This document shows, piece by piece, positions 1 through 6,618 of a stretch of DNA of 35,283 nt (the stretch's first letter is position 1; each line of letters opens with the position of its first letter). Where the stretch lies: assembly GCA_904387055.1 (NCBI GenBank), contig CAJFKV010000019.1, positions 1-35,283 of the forward strand, in the 5' to 3' direction. Position numbers and translations under genes: made by a program. Source of the DNA: Candidatus Heteroruminococcus faecigallinarum. Lineage in GTDB: Bacteria; Bacillota; Clostridia; Oscillospirales; Ruminococcaceae. Below the pieces are notes generated by a model. The model had not been told where the DNA came from and did not search any database. It saw only the letters and a list, made by a program, of their open reading frames with translations.

Positions 1-96
1 ACAATGCTTATCTTTTGGTCTTTGGTTCGGAATAGTGTAGTGCTGGCGGTCTATCTCTTGTTTTCGGTTGCTTGCTTCCTTACCGTACATGAGCAT
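1..96 (-). CDS. Partial hypothetical ORF cut by the window edge
   Basis: A reading frame opens at ATG 96-94 (alternative ATG 90-88) on the minus strand and stays open for 32 codons to the first base of the window. The visible peptide is hydrophilic, rich in Lys, Arg, Asp and Gln, and begins MLMYGKEASNRK. No Shine-Dalgarno sequence is obvious. Base composition is more AT-rich than the flanking genes, and a bulged hairpin typical of IS200/IS605 ends lies just upstream. It could be the start of a transposon gene, but no family motif is visible in the part present and I do not recognise it. The complementary strand is also open (hydrophobic), so the coding direction is uncertain. Confidence 0.25.
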   Translation of the reverse strand, partial: MLMYGKEASNRKQEIDRQHYTIPNQRPKDKHC

Positions 97-104
97 TAGG
101 CGCT

Positions 105-163
105 GGCTTGTCTTTCGGCCTTTTAGGCCGCTCGTCAAGCCACCCCTCTTAGGGGTGGTCTTG
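105..163. mobile_element. Putative IS200/IS605-type end: bulged subterminal palindrome
   Basis: Positions 136-163 form an 11-bp stem (CAAG+CCACCCC against GGGGTGG+CTTG) with a five-base loop and one unpaired T at 159 on the plus strand. IS200/IS605 ends carry imperfect palindromes with an extrahelical T. A second stem competes for the same bases: GGCTTG 105-110 can pair with CAAGCC 136-141 around a GGCC/GGCC hairpin (117-129). The surroundings are AT-richer than the rest of the window. The transposase or TnpB gene would lie outside the window, so the assignment is an inference. Confidence 0.35.
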
Positions 164-251
164 ACTGCATAGAGGCTTGTTTCTATTTTTCTCCTGCCGC
201 CGGCAGAGAAGCGGGGGCAGGCGAAAGGAAAATTTCCTCCCCCGGAAGTCC

Positions 252-280
252 TTTACGGGCGGGCAGGTTTTTGCTATCAT
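252..280 (+). promoter_or_regulatory. Sigma-A promoter for glycerate kinase
   Basis: TTTACG (252-257), a 17-base spacer and TATCAT (275-280), placed 14 bases before the leader ORF. A short palindrome, AGGAAAATTTCCT, sits just upstream at about 225-237 and could be an operator. Confidence 0.55.
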
Positions 281-293
281 AAGGGGAGAAAAA

Positions 294-329
294 ATGCCAC
301 GAAACAGGGAAAGGAAGGATTGCCGTTGA
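294..329 (+). CDS. 11-codon leader peptide overlapping the glycerate kinase start
   Basis: ATG 294-296 is preceded by AAGGGGAG (281-288) at a good distance and encodes MPRNRERKDCR, ending with TGA at 327-329. That stop overlaps the TTG start of glycerate kinase at 326-328 as TTGA, an arrangement typical of translational coupling. The peptide is basic and resembles no attenuation leader I know. It may serve only to deliver ribosomes to the weak TTG start. Expression is inferred from the ribosome site and the overlap alone. Confidence 0.35.
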   Translation: MPRNRERKDCR

Positions 330-1468
330 AAGGGGTTATTGCCATTGATTCCATGAAAGGGAGCCTCAGCTCCCGCCAGGCGGGAGAAGCCGCCGCCCAG
401 GGCCTGCGCCGGGTCTTCCCCCAGGGGGAGGTTGTGGTCCGCCCCCTGGCGGACGGTGGGGAAGGCACCGTCGAAGCCTTGGCCGACAGCTTGAACGGTC
501 GCTTGGAGACAGCCGCCGTGACCGGGCCTATGGGGGAGACGGTGGAGGCCGTTTATGCCATTGCCGGGCAGACGGCGGTCATCGAGATGGCCGCCGCCGC
601 CGGCCTGCCGATGGTTCCCCCGGAGGAACGCAACCCTCTGCGGGCCACCACCCGGGGGGTGGGCGAGCTGATTGCCGACGCCATCGCCAAGGGGTGCCGC
701 CGCTTTGTGGTGGGCATCGGGGGCAGCGCCACCAACGACGGCGGCGCCGGGATGCTCCAGGCCCTGGGCTTTTCCCTGCTGGACCGGGAGGGCAATCCCA
801 TCGCCCCCGGGGCGGAAGGGCTGGCCCGGCTGGCCTCCGTCTCCGGGGAAAACGCCCTTCCCCAGCTGAAGGACTGCCGCTTCCGGGTTGCCTGCGACGT
901 GAACAACCCCCTCTGCGGCGAGAAGGGAGCCAGCGCCGTCTACGGCCCCCAAAAGGGGGCGGACGAGGAGATGGTCCGCCGGATGGACGGCTGGCTGGCG
1001 GCCTTTGCCCGCCTTGCCGGGGAACAGGGCTTCCCCTCCCACCCGGAGCGGCCGGGAGCGGGGGCGGCCGGCGGCCTGGGCTTTGCCTTCCAGACCTTCC
1101 TGGGGGGCGAGCTGGAGTCGGGCATTCGGATCGTCCTGGAGGAGACCCGCCTGGCCGATGACCTGGCGGGGGCCGACCTGGTGATCACCGGGGAGGGCCG
1201 CCTGGACGGGCAGACCGCCATGGGCAAGGCCCCGGTGGGGGTGGCCCGCCTGGCCAAGGCCCAGGGCTGCCCCACCGTGCTGGCGGTGGCGGGGAGCGTC
1301 ACCCCCCAGGCCACCGCCTGCAACCAGGAGGGAATCGACGCCTTCTTCCCCATCCTGCGGGGGATTGTCACCCTGGAGGAGGCCATGGAGCCGGCGACGG
1401 CGGCCCGCAACCTGGCGGATACGGTGGAGCAGGCCGTCCGCCTGTGGAAGAACGCCAAGGGCCTGTAA
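326..1468 (+). CDS. glxK: Glycerate kinase (GlxK/GarK family)
   Basis: Phosphorylates D-glycerate with ATP in the cytoplasm, feeding glyoxylate or sugar-acid carbon into lower glycolysis. The 380-residue length fits the family. Visible signatures are DSMKGS near residue 8, DGGEGT at 43-48, a glycine-rich GIGGSATNDGGAGM stretch near 135 and TGEGRLDGQT near 290. The start is taken as TTG 326 because AGGAAGGA (312-319) lies six bases before it. The upstream in-frame TTG at 320 is only one base from that site and is unlikely. Its own promoter is at 252-280, and a short leader ORF overlaps the start. It is a single gene; no dehydrogenase partner is adjacent. Whether the product is 2- or 3-phosphoglycerate cannot be read from sequence. 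Confidence 0.92.
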   Translation: MKGVIAIDSMKGSLSSRQAGEAAAQGLRRVFPQGEVVVRPLADGGEGTVEALADSLNGRLETAAVTGPMGETVEAVYAIAGQTAVIEMAAAAGLPMVPPEERNPLRATTRGVGELIADAIAKGCRRFVVGIGGSATNDGGAGMLQALGFSLLDREGNPIAPGAEGLARLASVSGENALPQLKDCRFRVACDVNNPLCGEKGASAVYGPQKGADEEMVRRMDGWLAAFARLAGEQGFPSHPERPGAGAAGGLGFAFQTFLGGELESGIRIVLEETRLADDLAGADLVITGEGRLDGQTAMGKAPVGVARLAKAQGCPTVLAVAGSVTPQATACNQEGIDAFFPILRGIVTLEEAMEPATAARNLADTVEQAVRLWKNAKGL

Positions 1469-1510
1469 GGGCCGGCCTGCCTTCGGGCAGTTGACGCTTC
1501 AACGATGCAG

Positions 1511-1583
1511 CCCCAGGGGAATGCCGACGGGGGGACGGTCCGGAAAGGGGGGACCGCCTTTCCCGGCGGCAGCTCCCCTGGGG
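1511..1583 (+). other. Nested inverted repeat between glycerate kinase and sigma gene
   Basis: CCCCAGGGGA (1511-1520) pairs perfectly with TCCCCTGGGG (1574-1583). Inside, GGTCC near 1537 can pair with GGACC near 1551. A short T run (CCTTTTG) follows, so this may be a weak terminator for the kinase or a structured leader of the sigma transcript. Confidence 0.35.
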
Positions 1584-1677
1584 CCTTTTGCCATGGAGGG
1601 GACTTTTTGGGGGGAAAACGGTGACCGGCCGCCCCTGGTTTCCGTCTTATCCAGTAGAAGGAAAGGAGGCGCGGCGG

Positions 1678-2238
1678 ATGGAAGACCGGGAGATTGTGGA
1701 TCTGTACTGGGCGCGGGACGAGCGGGCCATCCAGGAAACGGCGGACAAATACGGCCGGTACTGCGGGGCCATTGCCTACAACATCCTCCACAACCGGGAG
1801 GACAGCGAGGAATGCGTGGCCTCTGCCTACTGGCGCGCCTGGAAGGCTATCCCGCCCCAGCGGCCCTCCCTGCTGGGCGTCTTCCTGGGAAAGATCGTCC
1901 GCCGCCTCTCCCTGGATGCCTACCGGCGCCGGGGGGCGGCCAAGCGGGGCGGCGGCCAGCTGCCCCTGGCCCTGGAGGAGCTGGAGGAGTGTGTCCCCGC
2001 CGCGGGCGGCCCCCAGGAGGCGGTGGAGGACCGGGAGCTGGTGGAGCTTCTCAACCGCTTTCTGGCCGGCCTGCCGGAGGAAGGGCGGCGGATCTTTCTG
2101 GGCCGGTACTGGTACCTCCGGCCGGTCAGGGAGATGGCCAGGGAGCTGGGCCTGGGGGAAAGCAAGGTGAAGATGTCCCTTCTCCGCTCCCGGCAGAGGC
2201 TGCGGGCCCTGCTGGAGGAGGAGGGAATCTCCCTGTGA
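1678..2238 (+). CDS. ECF-type RNA polymerase sigma factor
   Basis: A 186-residue sigma factor of the extracytoplasmic-function group, expected to direct RNA polymerase to a small stress or envelope regulon. Region 2 covers about residues 10-75 (DKYGRYCGAIAYNIL followed by an acidic/aromatic helix). Region 4, a helix-turn-helix, covers about 128-180 (LPEEGRRIFLGRYW then MARELGLGESKVKMSLLRSR). ATG 1678 is chosen because AAAGGAGG ends about seven bases upstream; the open frame extends further back without a ribosome site. It is followed after 37 bases by a membrane protein likely to be its anti-sigma partner, and the two probably form one transcript. The signal sensed is unknown. Confidence 0.88.
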   Translation: MEDREIVDLYWARDERAIQETADKYGRYCGAIAYNILHNREDSEECVASAYWRAWKAIPPQRPSLLGVFLGKIVRRLSLDAYRRRGAAKRGGGQLPLALEELEECVPAAGGPQEAVEDRELVELLNRFLAGLPEEGRRIFLGRYWYLRPVREMARELGLGESKVKMSLLRSRQRLRALLEEEGISL

Positions 2239-2275
2239 CCGCCGCTGGCGGCGAGGAAAGAAGGAGGCGTCGGCT

Positions 2276-3238
2276 ATGAAGAGTGAACGGATTTTGGATG
2301 CCCTTGCCCAGGTGGAGGAGGCCTACATCGCCCAGGCGGCCCCCGGCGGGAAAAGGGTCGTGCCCAGGGGGCGGCTCCTCCGGCGGGGGCTGGCCCTGGC
2401 CGCCTGCCTCTGCCTGGCGGCGGCGGGGGGGCTGGCCCTCTACCGGCAGGCCAATCCCTGGCCGGTTTGGGAGATCCCCCAGTCCCAGGCCTCCTCCGGG
2501 GAGATCGCCCAGGTTCCCCGGTGGGAGGAGCTGCCCCTCTGGGCCCAGTACGACCAGGTGACCTGGGAGGGGCGGGAGTATCAGGTGATGGGGGAGAGCC
2601 AGGTGACCCAGGAGGACCTGGGGGAGCCGCTGGCCGAGACCACCGCCCAGGGCTGGGACGAGTACGCCTCCCTGGCGGGGGAGGACGGCAGCCGGCACCA
2701 CCCGGCCCAGCTGCAGGCCCTGGAGGGGATCAACCCCCAGGCGGCGGTGGCGGTGCAGCTTCAGGGGGAGGAAAGATGGTATGCGGCGGTCTGCAGCGAC
2801 TATCGCCCCCAAACCCTGGGCCAGTTCCTGGAGGATCTGAACCTGCGGGAGACGCTGGTGGTGAACCGGGCCTATTACCAGCGGACCACCCTCCTGGGCG
2901 GGGAGGAGACGGTCATCCTGGAGCCGGTGGACCGGCAGCGGCTGCTGGCCATGCTGGAGACGGCCCCTCAGGCGGAAAACCAGTACGGCGGTTCCCTCCA
3001 CGACCTGCCGAAGGAGGTGCTGGACCTGTCGGTCAGCCTGCCCCTGCTGGGATACGACAACATCAGCATCTCCCTGCGGGAGGGCGGCTGGGTCCTCACC
3101 AACATTCTGAGTACCGGCAAGCTGTTCCAGGTGGGGGAGGACGCTGCCGGCGACTTTGTCCGGTATGTGCTGGAGGAGTGCCCCGGATACCGCCCCCGCT
3201 ACACCTCCTCGGAAGAGAGGGCTGCCATTCCGGAGTAA
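2276..3238 (+). CDS. Membrane-anchored putative anti-sigma / sensor protein
   Basis: A 320-residue protein with a cytoplasmic N-terminus of about 37 residues, one membrane helix at about 38-56 and a large extracellular domain. Size, topology and position directly after an ECF sigma gene match the anti-sigma partners common in clostridial sigma operons. No zinc-binding HxxxCxxC motif is present, so it is not a classical ZAS-type anti-sigma. AAGGAGG precedes ATG 2276. The outer domain has several Tyr/Trp-rich segments (WEGREYQVMGES, EERWYAAVCSDYR) but no family I can name. The anti-sigma role is inferred from context. Confidence 0.7.
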   Translation: MKSERILDALAQVEEAYIAQAAPGGKRVVPRGRLLRRGLALAACLCLAAAGGLALYRQANPWPVWEIPQSQASSGEIAQVPRWEELPLWAQYDQVTWEGREYQVMGESQVTQEDLGEPLAETTAQGWDEYASLAGEDGSRHHPAQLQALEGINPQAAVAVQLQGEERWYAAVCSDYRPQTLGQFLEDLNLRETLVVNRAYYQRTTLLGGEETVILEPVDRQRLLAMLETAPQAENQYGGSLHDLPKEVLDLSVSLPLLGYDNISISLREGGWVLTNILSTGKLFQVGEDAAGDFVRYVLEECPGYRPRYTSSEERAAIPE

Positions 3239-3277
3239 CGGCTCCGCATCCTTCCGCCGGCAAGCCCGGTACCCCAT

Positions 3278-3305
3278 AAAAAAAGGCCGGGCACTGCCCA
3301 GCCTT
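3278..3305 (-). terminator. Terminator of the ppx-ppk operon
   Basis: On the minus strand, AAGGCTGGGC-AGT-GCCCGGCCTT (a 10-bp stem with one G-U pair) is followed by a run of T. It lies 38 bases past the ppk stop. It also separates this operon from the convergent sigma operon. Confidence 0.85.
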
Positions 3306-3343
3306 GGAAAAGAGCCGCCGAGTGCGCCTCCCAGCAAACCGGA

Positions 3344-5485
3344 TTACCGGCGCAATCTGGCGAGAAGAGAACGGAAAAACCCATCCTTGCCGCCGGTGTG
3401 GTGGTTCCCGCCGGCAGCAGCCAGCCGGCCCTCCCGGATGGCCGCCTCCATAAACGCCGCCTGGCAGTCCACCTTGGGGGCGCCGGGGCGGTCGATGGGG
3501 GCGTAGGTGCCGTCGGGCCCCATCTCCCGGGCCTTGACCGTGTCGGAGCAATAGATCTCCACATCCCGCTTGATCTGCTTGCGGATGTCCAGGTCCAGCA
3601 CCGGGCAGGCAACCTCCACCCGCCGCTGGGTGTTGCGGGTCATCAGATCGGCGGAGCCGATGTAAACCTTGGTCTCCTCCCCCACGCCGAAGGCGTAGAT
3701 CCGGGGATGCTCCAGAAACCGTCCCACCACCGAGAAGACGCGGATGTTGTCGGTAAGGCCCGGCACCCCCGGGCGCAGGCAGCAGATCCCCCGCACGTTC
3801 ATGGTGATGGGGACCCCCGCCTGGCTGGCCGCAGCCAGCTTGTCGATCAGCTGCCGGTCGGTCACCGAGTTGACCTTCAGGAAGATCCGGGCCGGCAGGC
3901 CTGCCTGGGCCTTGGCAATCTCCCCGTCAATCAGCTCCATCAGGCGTGGTTTGAGGCCGGTGGGGGCCACCAGGAGGTAGCGGTAGCTCCCGTCCAGGCG
4001 GCTGATGGACATATTCTGGAAAAAGGCCGCGCCGTCCGCTCCAATGGCGGGGTTGGCGGTCATAAGACAGTAATCGGTGTACAGCTTGGCGGTTTTCTCG
4101 TTGTAGTTGCCGGTGCCAATCTGGGTGAGGTACTGGACCCGCCCCCGCTCCCGGCGGGTGATGAGGCAGATCTTGGAATGGACCTTGTACTCCTCAAATC
4201 CATACAGGATGGTGCAGCCCGCCTCCTCCAGGCGCTGGGCCCAGGCGATGTTGTTCTGCTCGTCAAACCGGGCCCGCAGCTCCATCAGGACCATGACCTC
4301 CTTGCCGTTCTCGGCGGCGGCGGCCAGGTATTCCACCAGCTTGGCGGTGGAGGCCAGCCGGTAGATGGTGATCTTGATGGAGAGGACCGCCGGGTCAAAG
4401 GCGGCCTCCTTCACCAGCTTGAGGAAGGGGTCCATGGACTGGTAGGGGTAAAAAAGGAGCACGTCCCGCCGCAGGATCTGGGGGATGATCTTTTCCCCCT
4501 GGACGAGGGCGGCCGGCCACTGGGGCTGGTAGGGGGGATAGCAGAGGGCCGCCGCGCTCTCCGGCGGCAGCTTCCCCTCCAGGGAGTACACATACCCCAT
4601 GGACAGGGGGCTCTGGCAGCAGAACATCTGCTCCGGGCTCAGCTCCAGCCGCTGGCACAGGTACTGGGCCAGCTCCTGGGAGGGGCTGCCCTGGATCTCC
4701 AGGCGGACCGGGGCCAGCCGGGCCCGCTTTTTCAGCACCTTGATCATGTGGGCCCGGAAGTCGTCCCCCACGTCGTAGTCTTCATCCTCGGGGCTGATGT
4801 CCGCATTGCGGGTGACGGCGATCACCTGCTTCTCCACCACCTGATAGGAGTCGAAGAGGGTCCCGGCATATTCCAGGACGATCTGCTCGGTGAGCAGGTA
4901 CCGCAGGCCCGACTCCTCCAAACGGAAATACGGGGGGACCGACTTGGGGATGAGCACCAGGCCGAAGCACTTCTCCCCCTTGCGCTGGAGGCGGAGGGCG
5001 ACGGTCAGGTATTTGGAGGGGAGATGGGGAAAGGGGTGGTGGCCGTTGACCACCATGGGGGAAAGCAGGGGGCGGACGCAGTCCTTGAACCAGGCCTCCG
5101 CCGCCTTCCGCTCCTTCCGGTCCAGCTCCTCCATCCGCAGGTTGCAGATGTTGCAGGCCCGCAGCCGGTTGTCCAGCTGGGCGATGGCCTTGTCCCGCTG
5201 CCGGTACAGGGGCCCCACCGCCTTGAAGATGGCCTCCAGCTGCTGGGCGGGGGTAAGGCCGCTCTTGTTGTCCACGTGGCTCTCCTGGGAGAGGGTCATG
5301 TCCGAGATGGAACCCACCCGGATCATGAAAAACTCGTCCAGGTTGCTGGTGAAGATGGCGGAAAACTTCAGCCGCTCAAAGAGGGGGACCGTCTCGTCCT
5401 GGGCCTCCTGGAGCACCCGCTCGTTAAACCGCAGCCAGGACAGCTCCCGTTCCTGGGTATATCGCGTATCCACATCTTTAGCCAT
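3344..5485 (-). CDS. ppk1: Polyphosphate kinase 1
   Basis: Makes long-chain polyphosphate reversibly from ATP through a phosphohistidine intermediate. At 713 residues it has the usual PPK1 length. The N-terminal domain begins YTQERELSWLRFNERVLQEA, which is typical of the family. The C-terminal phospholipase-D-like domains carry the catalytic histidine segment EEYKVHSKICLI at roughly residue 435 and a late conserved GSADLMTRN segment. ATG 5485 is preferred: TGGAGG sits nine bases upstream, while the in-frame TTG at 5494 touches that site. The start overlaps the last eight bases of ppx, so translation is probably coupled. Pairing with the exopolyphosphatase puts synthesis and degradation of polyphosphate on one transcript. 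Confidence 0.96.
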   Translation of the reverse strand: MAKDVDTRYTQERELSWLRFNERVLQEAQDETVPLFERLKFSAIFTSNLDEFFMIRVGSISDMTLSQESHVDNKSGLTPAQQLEAIFKAVGPLYRQRDKAIAQLDNRLRACNICNLRMEELDRKERKAAEAWFKDCVRPLLSPMVVNGHHPFPHLPSKYLTVALRLQRKGEKCFGLVLIPKSVPPYFRLEESGLRYLLTEQIVLEYAGTLFDSYQVVEKQVIAVTRNADISPEDEDYDVGDDFRAHMIKVLKKRARLAPVRLEIQGSPSQELAQYLCQRLELSPEQMFCCQSPLSMGYVYSLEGKLPPESAAALCYPPYQPQWPAALVQGEKIIPQILRRDVLLFYPYQSMDPFLKLVKEAAFDPAVLSIKITIYRLASTAKLVEYLAAAAENGKEVMVLMELRARFDEQNNIAWAQRLEEAGCTILYGFEEYKVHSKICLITRRERGRVQYLTQIGTGNYNEKTAKLYTDYCLMTANPAIGADGAAFFQNMSISRLDGSYRYLLVAPTGLKPRLMELIDGEIAKAQAGLPARIFLKVNSVTDRQLIDKLAAASQAGVPITMNVRGICCLRPGVPGLTDNIRVFSVVGRFLEHPRIYAFGVGEETKVYIGSADLMTRNTQRRVEVACPVLDLDIRKQIKRDVEIYCSDTVKAREMGPDGTYAPIDRPGAPKVDCQAAFMEAAIREGRLAAAGGNHHTGGKDGFFRSLLARLRR

Positions 5486-6392
5486 AGATGTCAACCTCCA
5501 TTACCCGCCGCAGAAGGTATCCCTCCCGGGCGCCGCAGGCGCTGACCGAAACGGTCTCCACCTGGTAATACTTCAGTATCGCGTTCAAAATGGCAAGCCC
5601 AGGCAGAACGGTATGGATCCGGTCGGGCACCACCCGGAGAATCTGCCGGAGGGTGGCCTGGTCGCCCTTCTTCAGGTCTTTGTACAGCGAGCGGATCTCC
5701 TCCGCCGGGATGATCCGGTTGTCCGGGTCCGCCCCGGAAATCTGGTTGCACAGCTTGCCCGCCGCCCGGATGGTGCCGCCCACCCCCGTGAGATGGGCGC
5801 AGAACACATCGGCGGTCTTGGCCCGCTCCAGCTCGGTCTCCACCTGCTGGCGGATGATCCCCCGCTCCTTCTTGGTGGGGAAGAGGCCCTCCACATACTT
5901 GGCGTAGAGGGAAAGGGAACCCATGGGCAGGCTGCATTTGGAGGTAATCCGCCGGTCGGTATAGGCCACCAGCTCGGTGGAACCGCCGCCGATATCCGCC
6001 ACCAGGCCGGAGCCGGGCGCGCCGCCCCCATAGGTCGCCCCCAGGAAGGAGAAATCCGCCTCCTGGGCGCCGGTGAGTACCTCCACCTCCACCCCGGTAA
6101 TGGCCCGGATCGTCTCCAGGGCATCTTCCGTATTGACAATATTCCGCAGGGGCGCCGTGCCGAAGACATACATCCGGTCCACGTCCAGATTGTCCAGCAG
6201 CGCCTTGAAGCCGGCCAGCACCCGGCAGGCCACCAGGATGCCGCTGTCGGACAGGACCCCATCCTGGATGTAGCTGGCCAGCCCCGCCATCTCTTTCTTG
6301 TGCATCAGCAGCTTGAACTGCCGGTCGTCCTCCCAGTGATAGATGGACAGGCGCATGGTGTTGGAGCCCACGTCTACAATGCCGCATTTCAT
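5478..6392 (-). CDS. ppx: Exopolyphosphatase / guanosine pentaphosphatase family (Ppx/GppA)
   Basis: A 304-residue member of the ASKHA phosphatase family that releases phosphate from polyphosphate ends or hydrolyses pppGpp. Two phosphate-binding glycine motifs are visible: VDVGSNTMRLSIY at the N-terminus and VADIGGGSTELV near residue 130. It lacks the C-terminal HD-type extension of long Ppx proteins, as is usual for short Firmicute versions. ATG 6392 is preferred because AAGAGGTG lies nine bases upstream; the in-frame GTG at 6404 is inside that ribosome site. It is first in the operon and overlaps ppk. Substrate preference cannot be decided from sequence. Confidence 0.93.
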   Translation of the reverse strand: MKCGIVDVGSNTMRLSIYHWEDDRQFKLLMHKKEMAGLASYIQDGVLSDSGILVACRVLAGFKALLDNLDVDRMYVFGTAPLRNIVNTEDALETIRAITGVEVEVLTGAQEADFSFLGATYGGGAPGSGLVADIGGGSTELVAYTDRRITSKCSLPMGSLSLYAKYVEGLFPTKKERGIIRQQVETELERAKTADVFCAHLTGVGGTIRAAGKLCNQISGADPDNRIIPAEEIRSLYKDLKKGDQATLRQILRVVPDRIHTVLPGLAILNAILKYYQVETVSVSACGAREGYLLRRVMEVDIYG

Positions 6393-6425
6393 CGTTGGAT
6401 ACACCTCTTCTTTTACGTCTTTTCT

Positions 6426-6454
6426 AGTTTAGGAAATTTGTCAATGGGATGCAA
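6426..6454 (-). promoter_or_regulatory. Promoter of the ppx-ppk operon
   Basis: On the minus strand TTGCAT (6454-6449), a 17-base spacer and TAAACT (6431-6426) lie in an AT-rich stretch, predicting a start about 27 bases before the ppx ATG. A TTGACA inside the spacer has no matching -10. Confidence 0.5.
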
Positions 6455-6540
6455 GAACCTTTACAATAATTTTACCAAAGGGCGCAAACAATTTGCAATA
6501 GAAACCGGCCGCCAATAACATTTTTCCCCCGAAGGAGGAC

Positions 6541-6583
6541 AAAAAGGCGGCCCCCGGCGCCCGGCAAAGGCGCTGGAGGCCGC
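6541..6583 (-). terminator. Terminator of the P-type ATPase gene
   Basis: On the minus strand, GCGGCC and an inner GCGCC pair with GGCGC and GGCCGC, followed by CTTTTTG. It sits 36-78 bases after the stop codon. Confidence 0.7.
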
Positions 6584-6618
6584 TTTCCCTTGGAAGGAAC
6601 GGATGAGGATGCAGTCCC

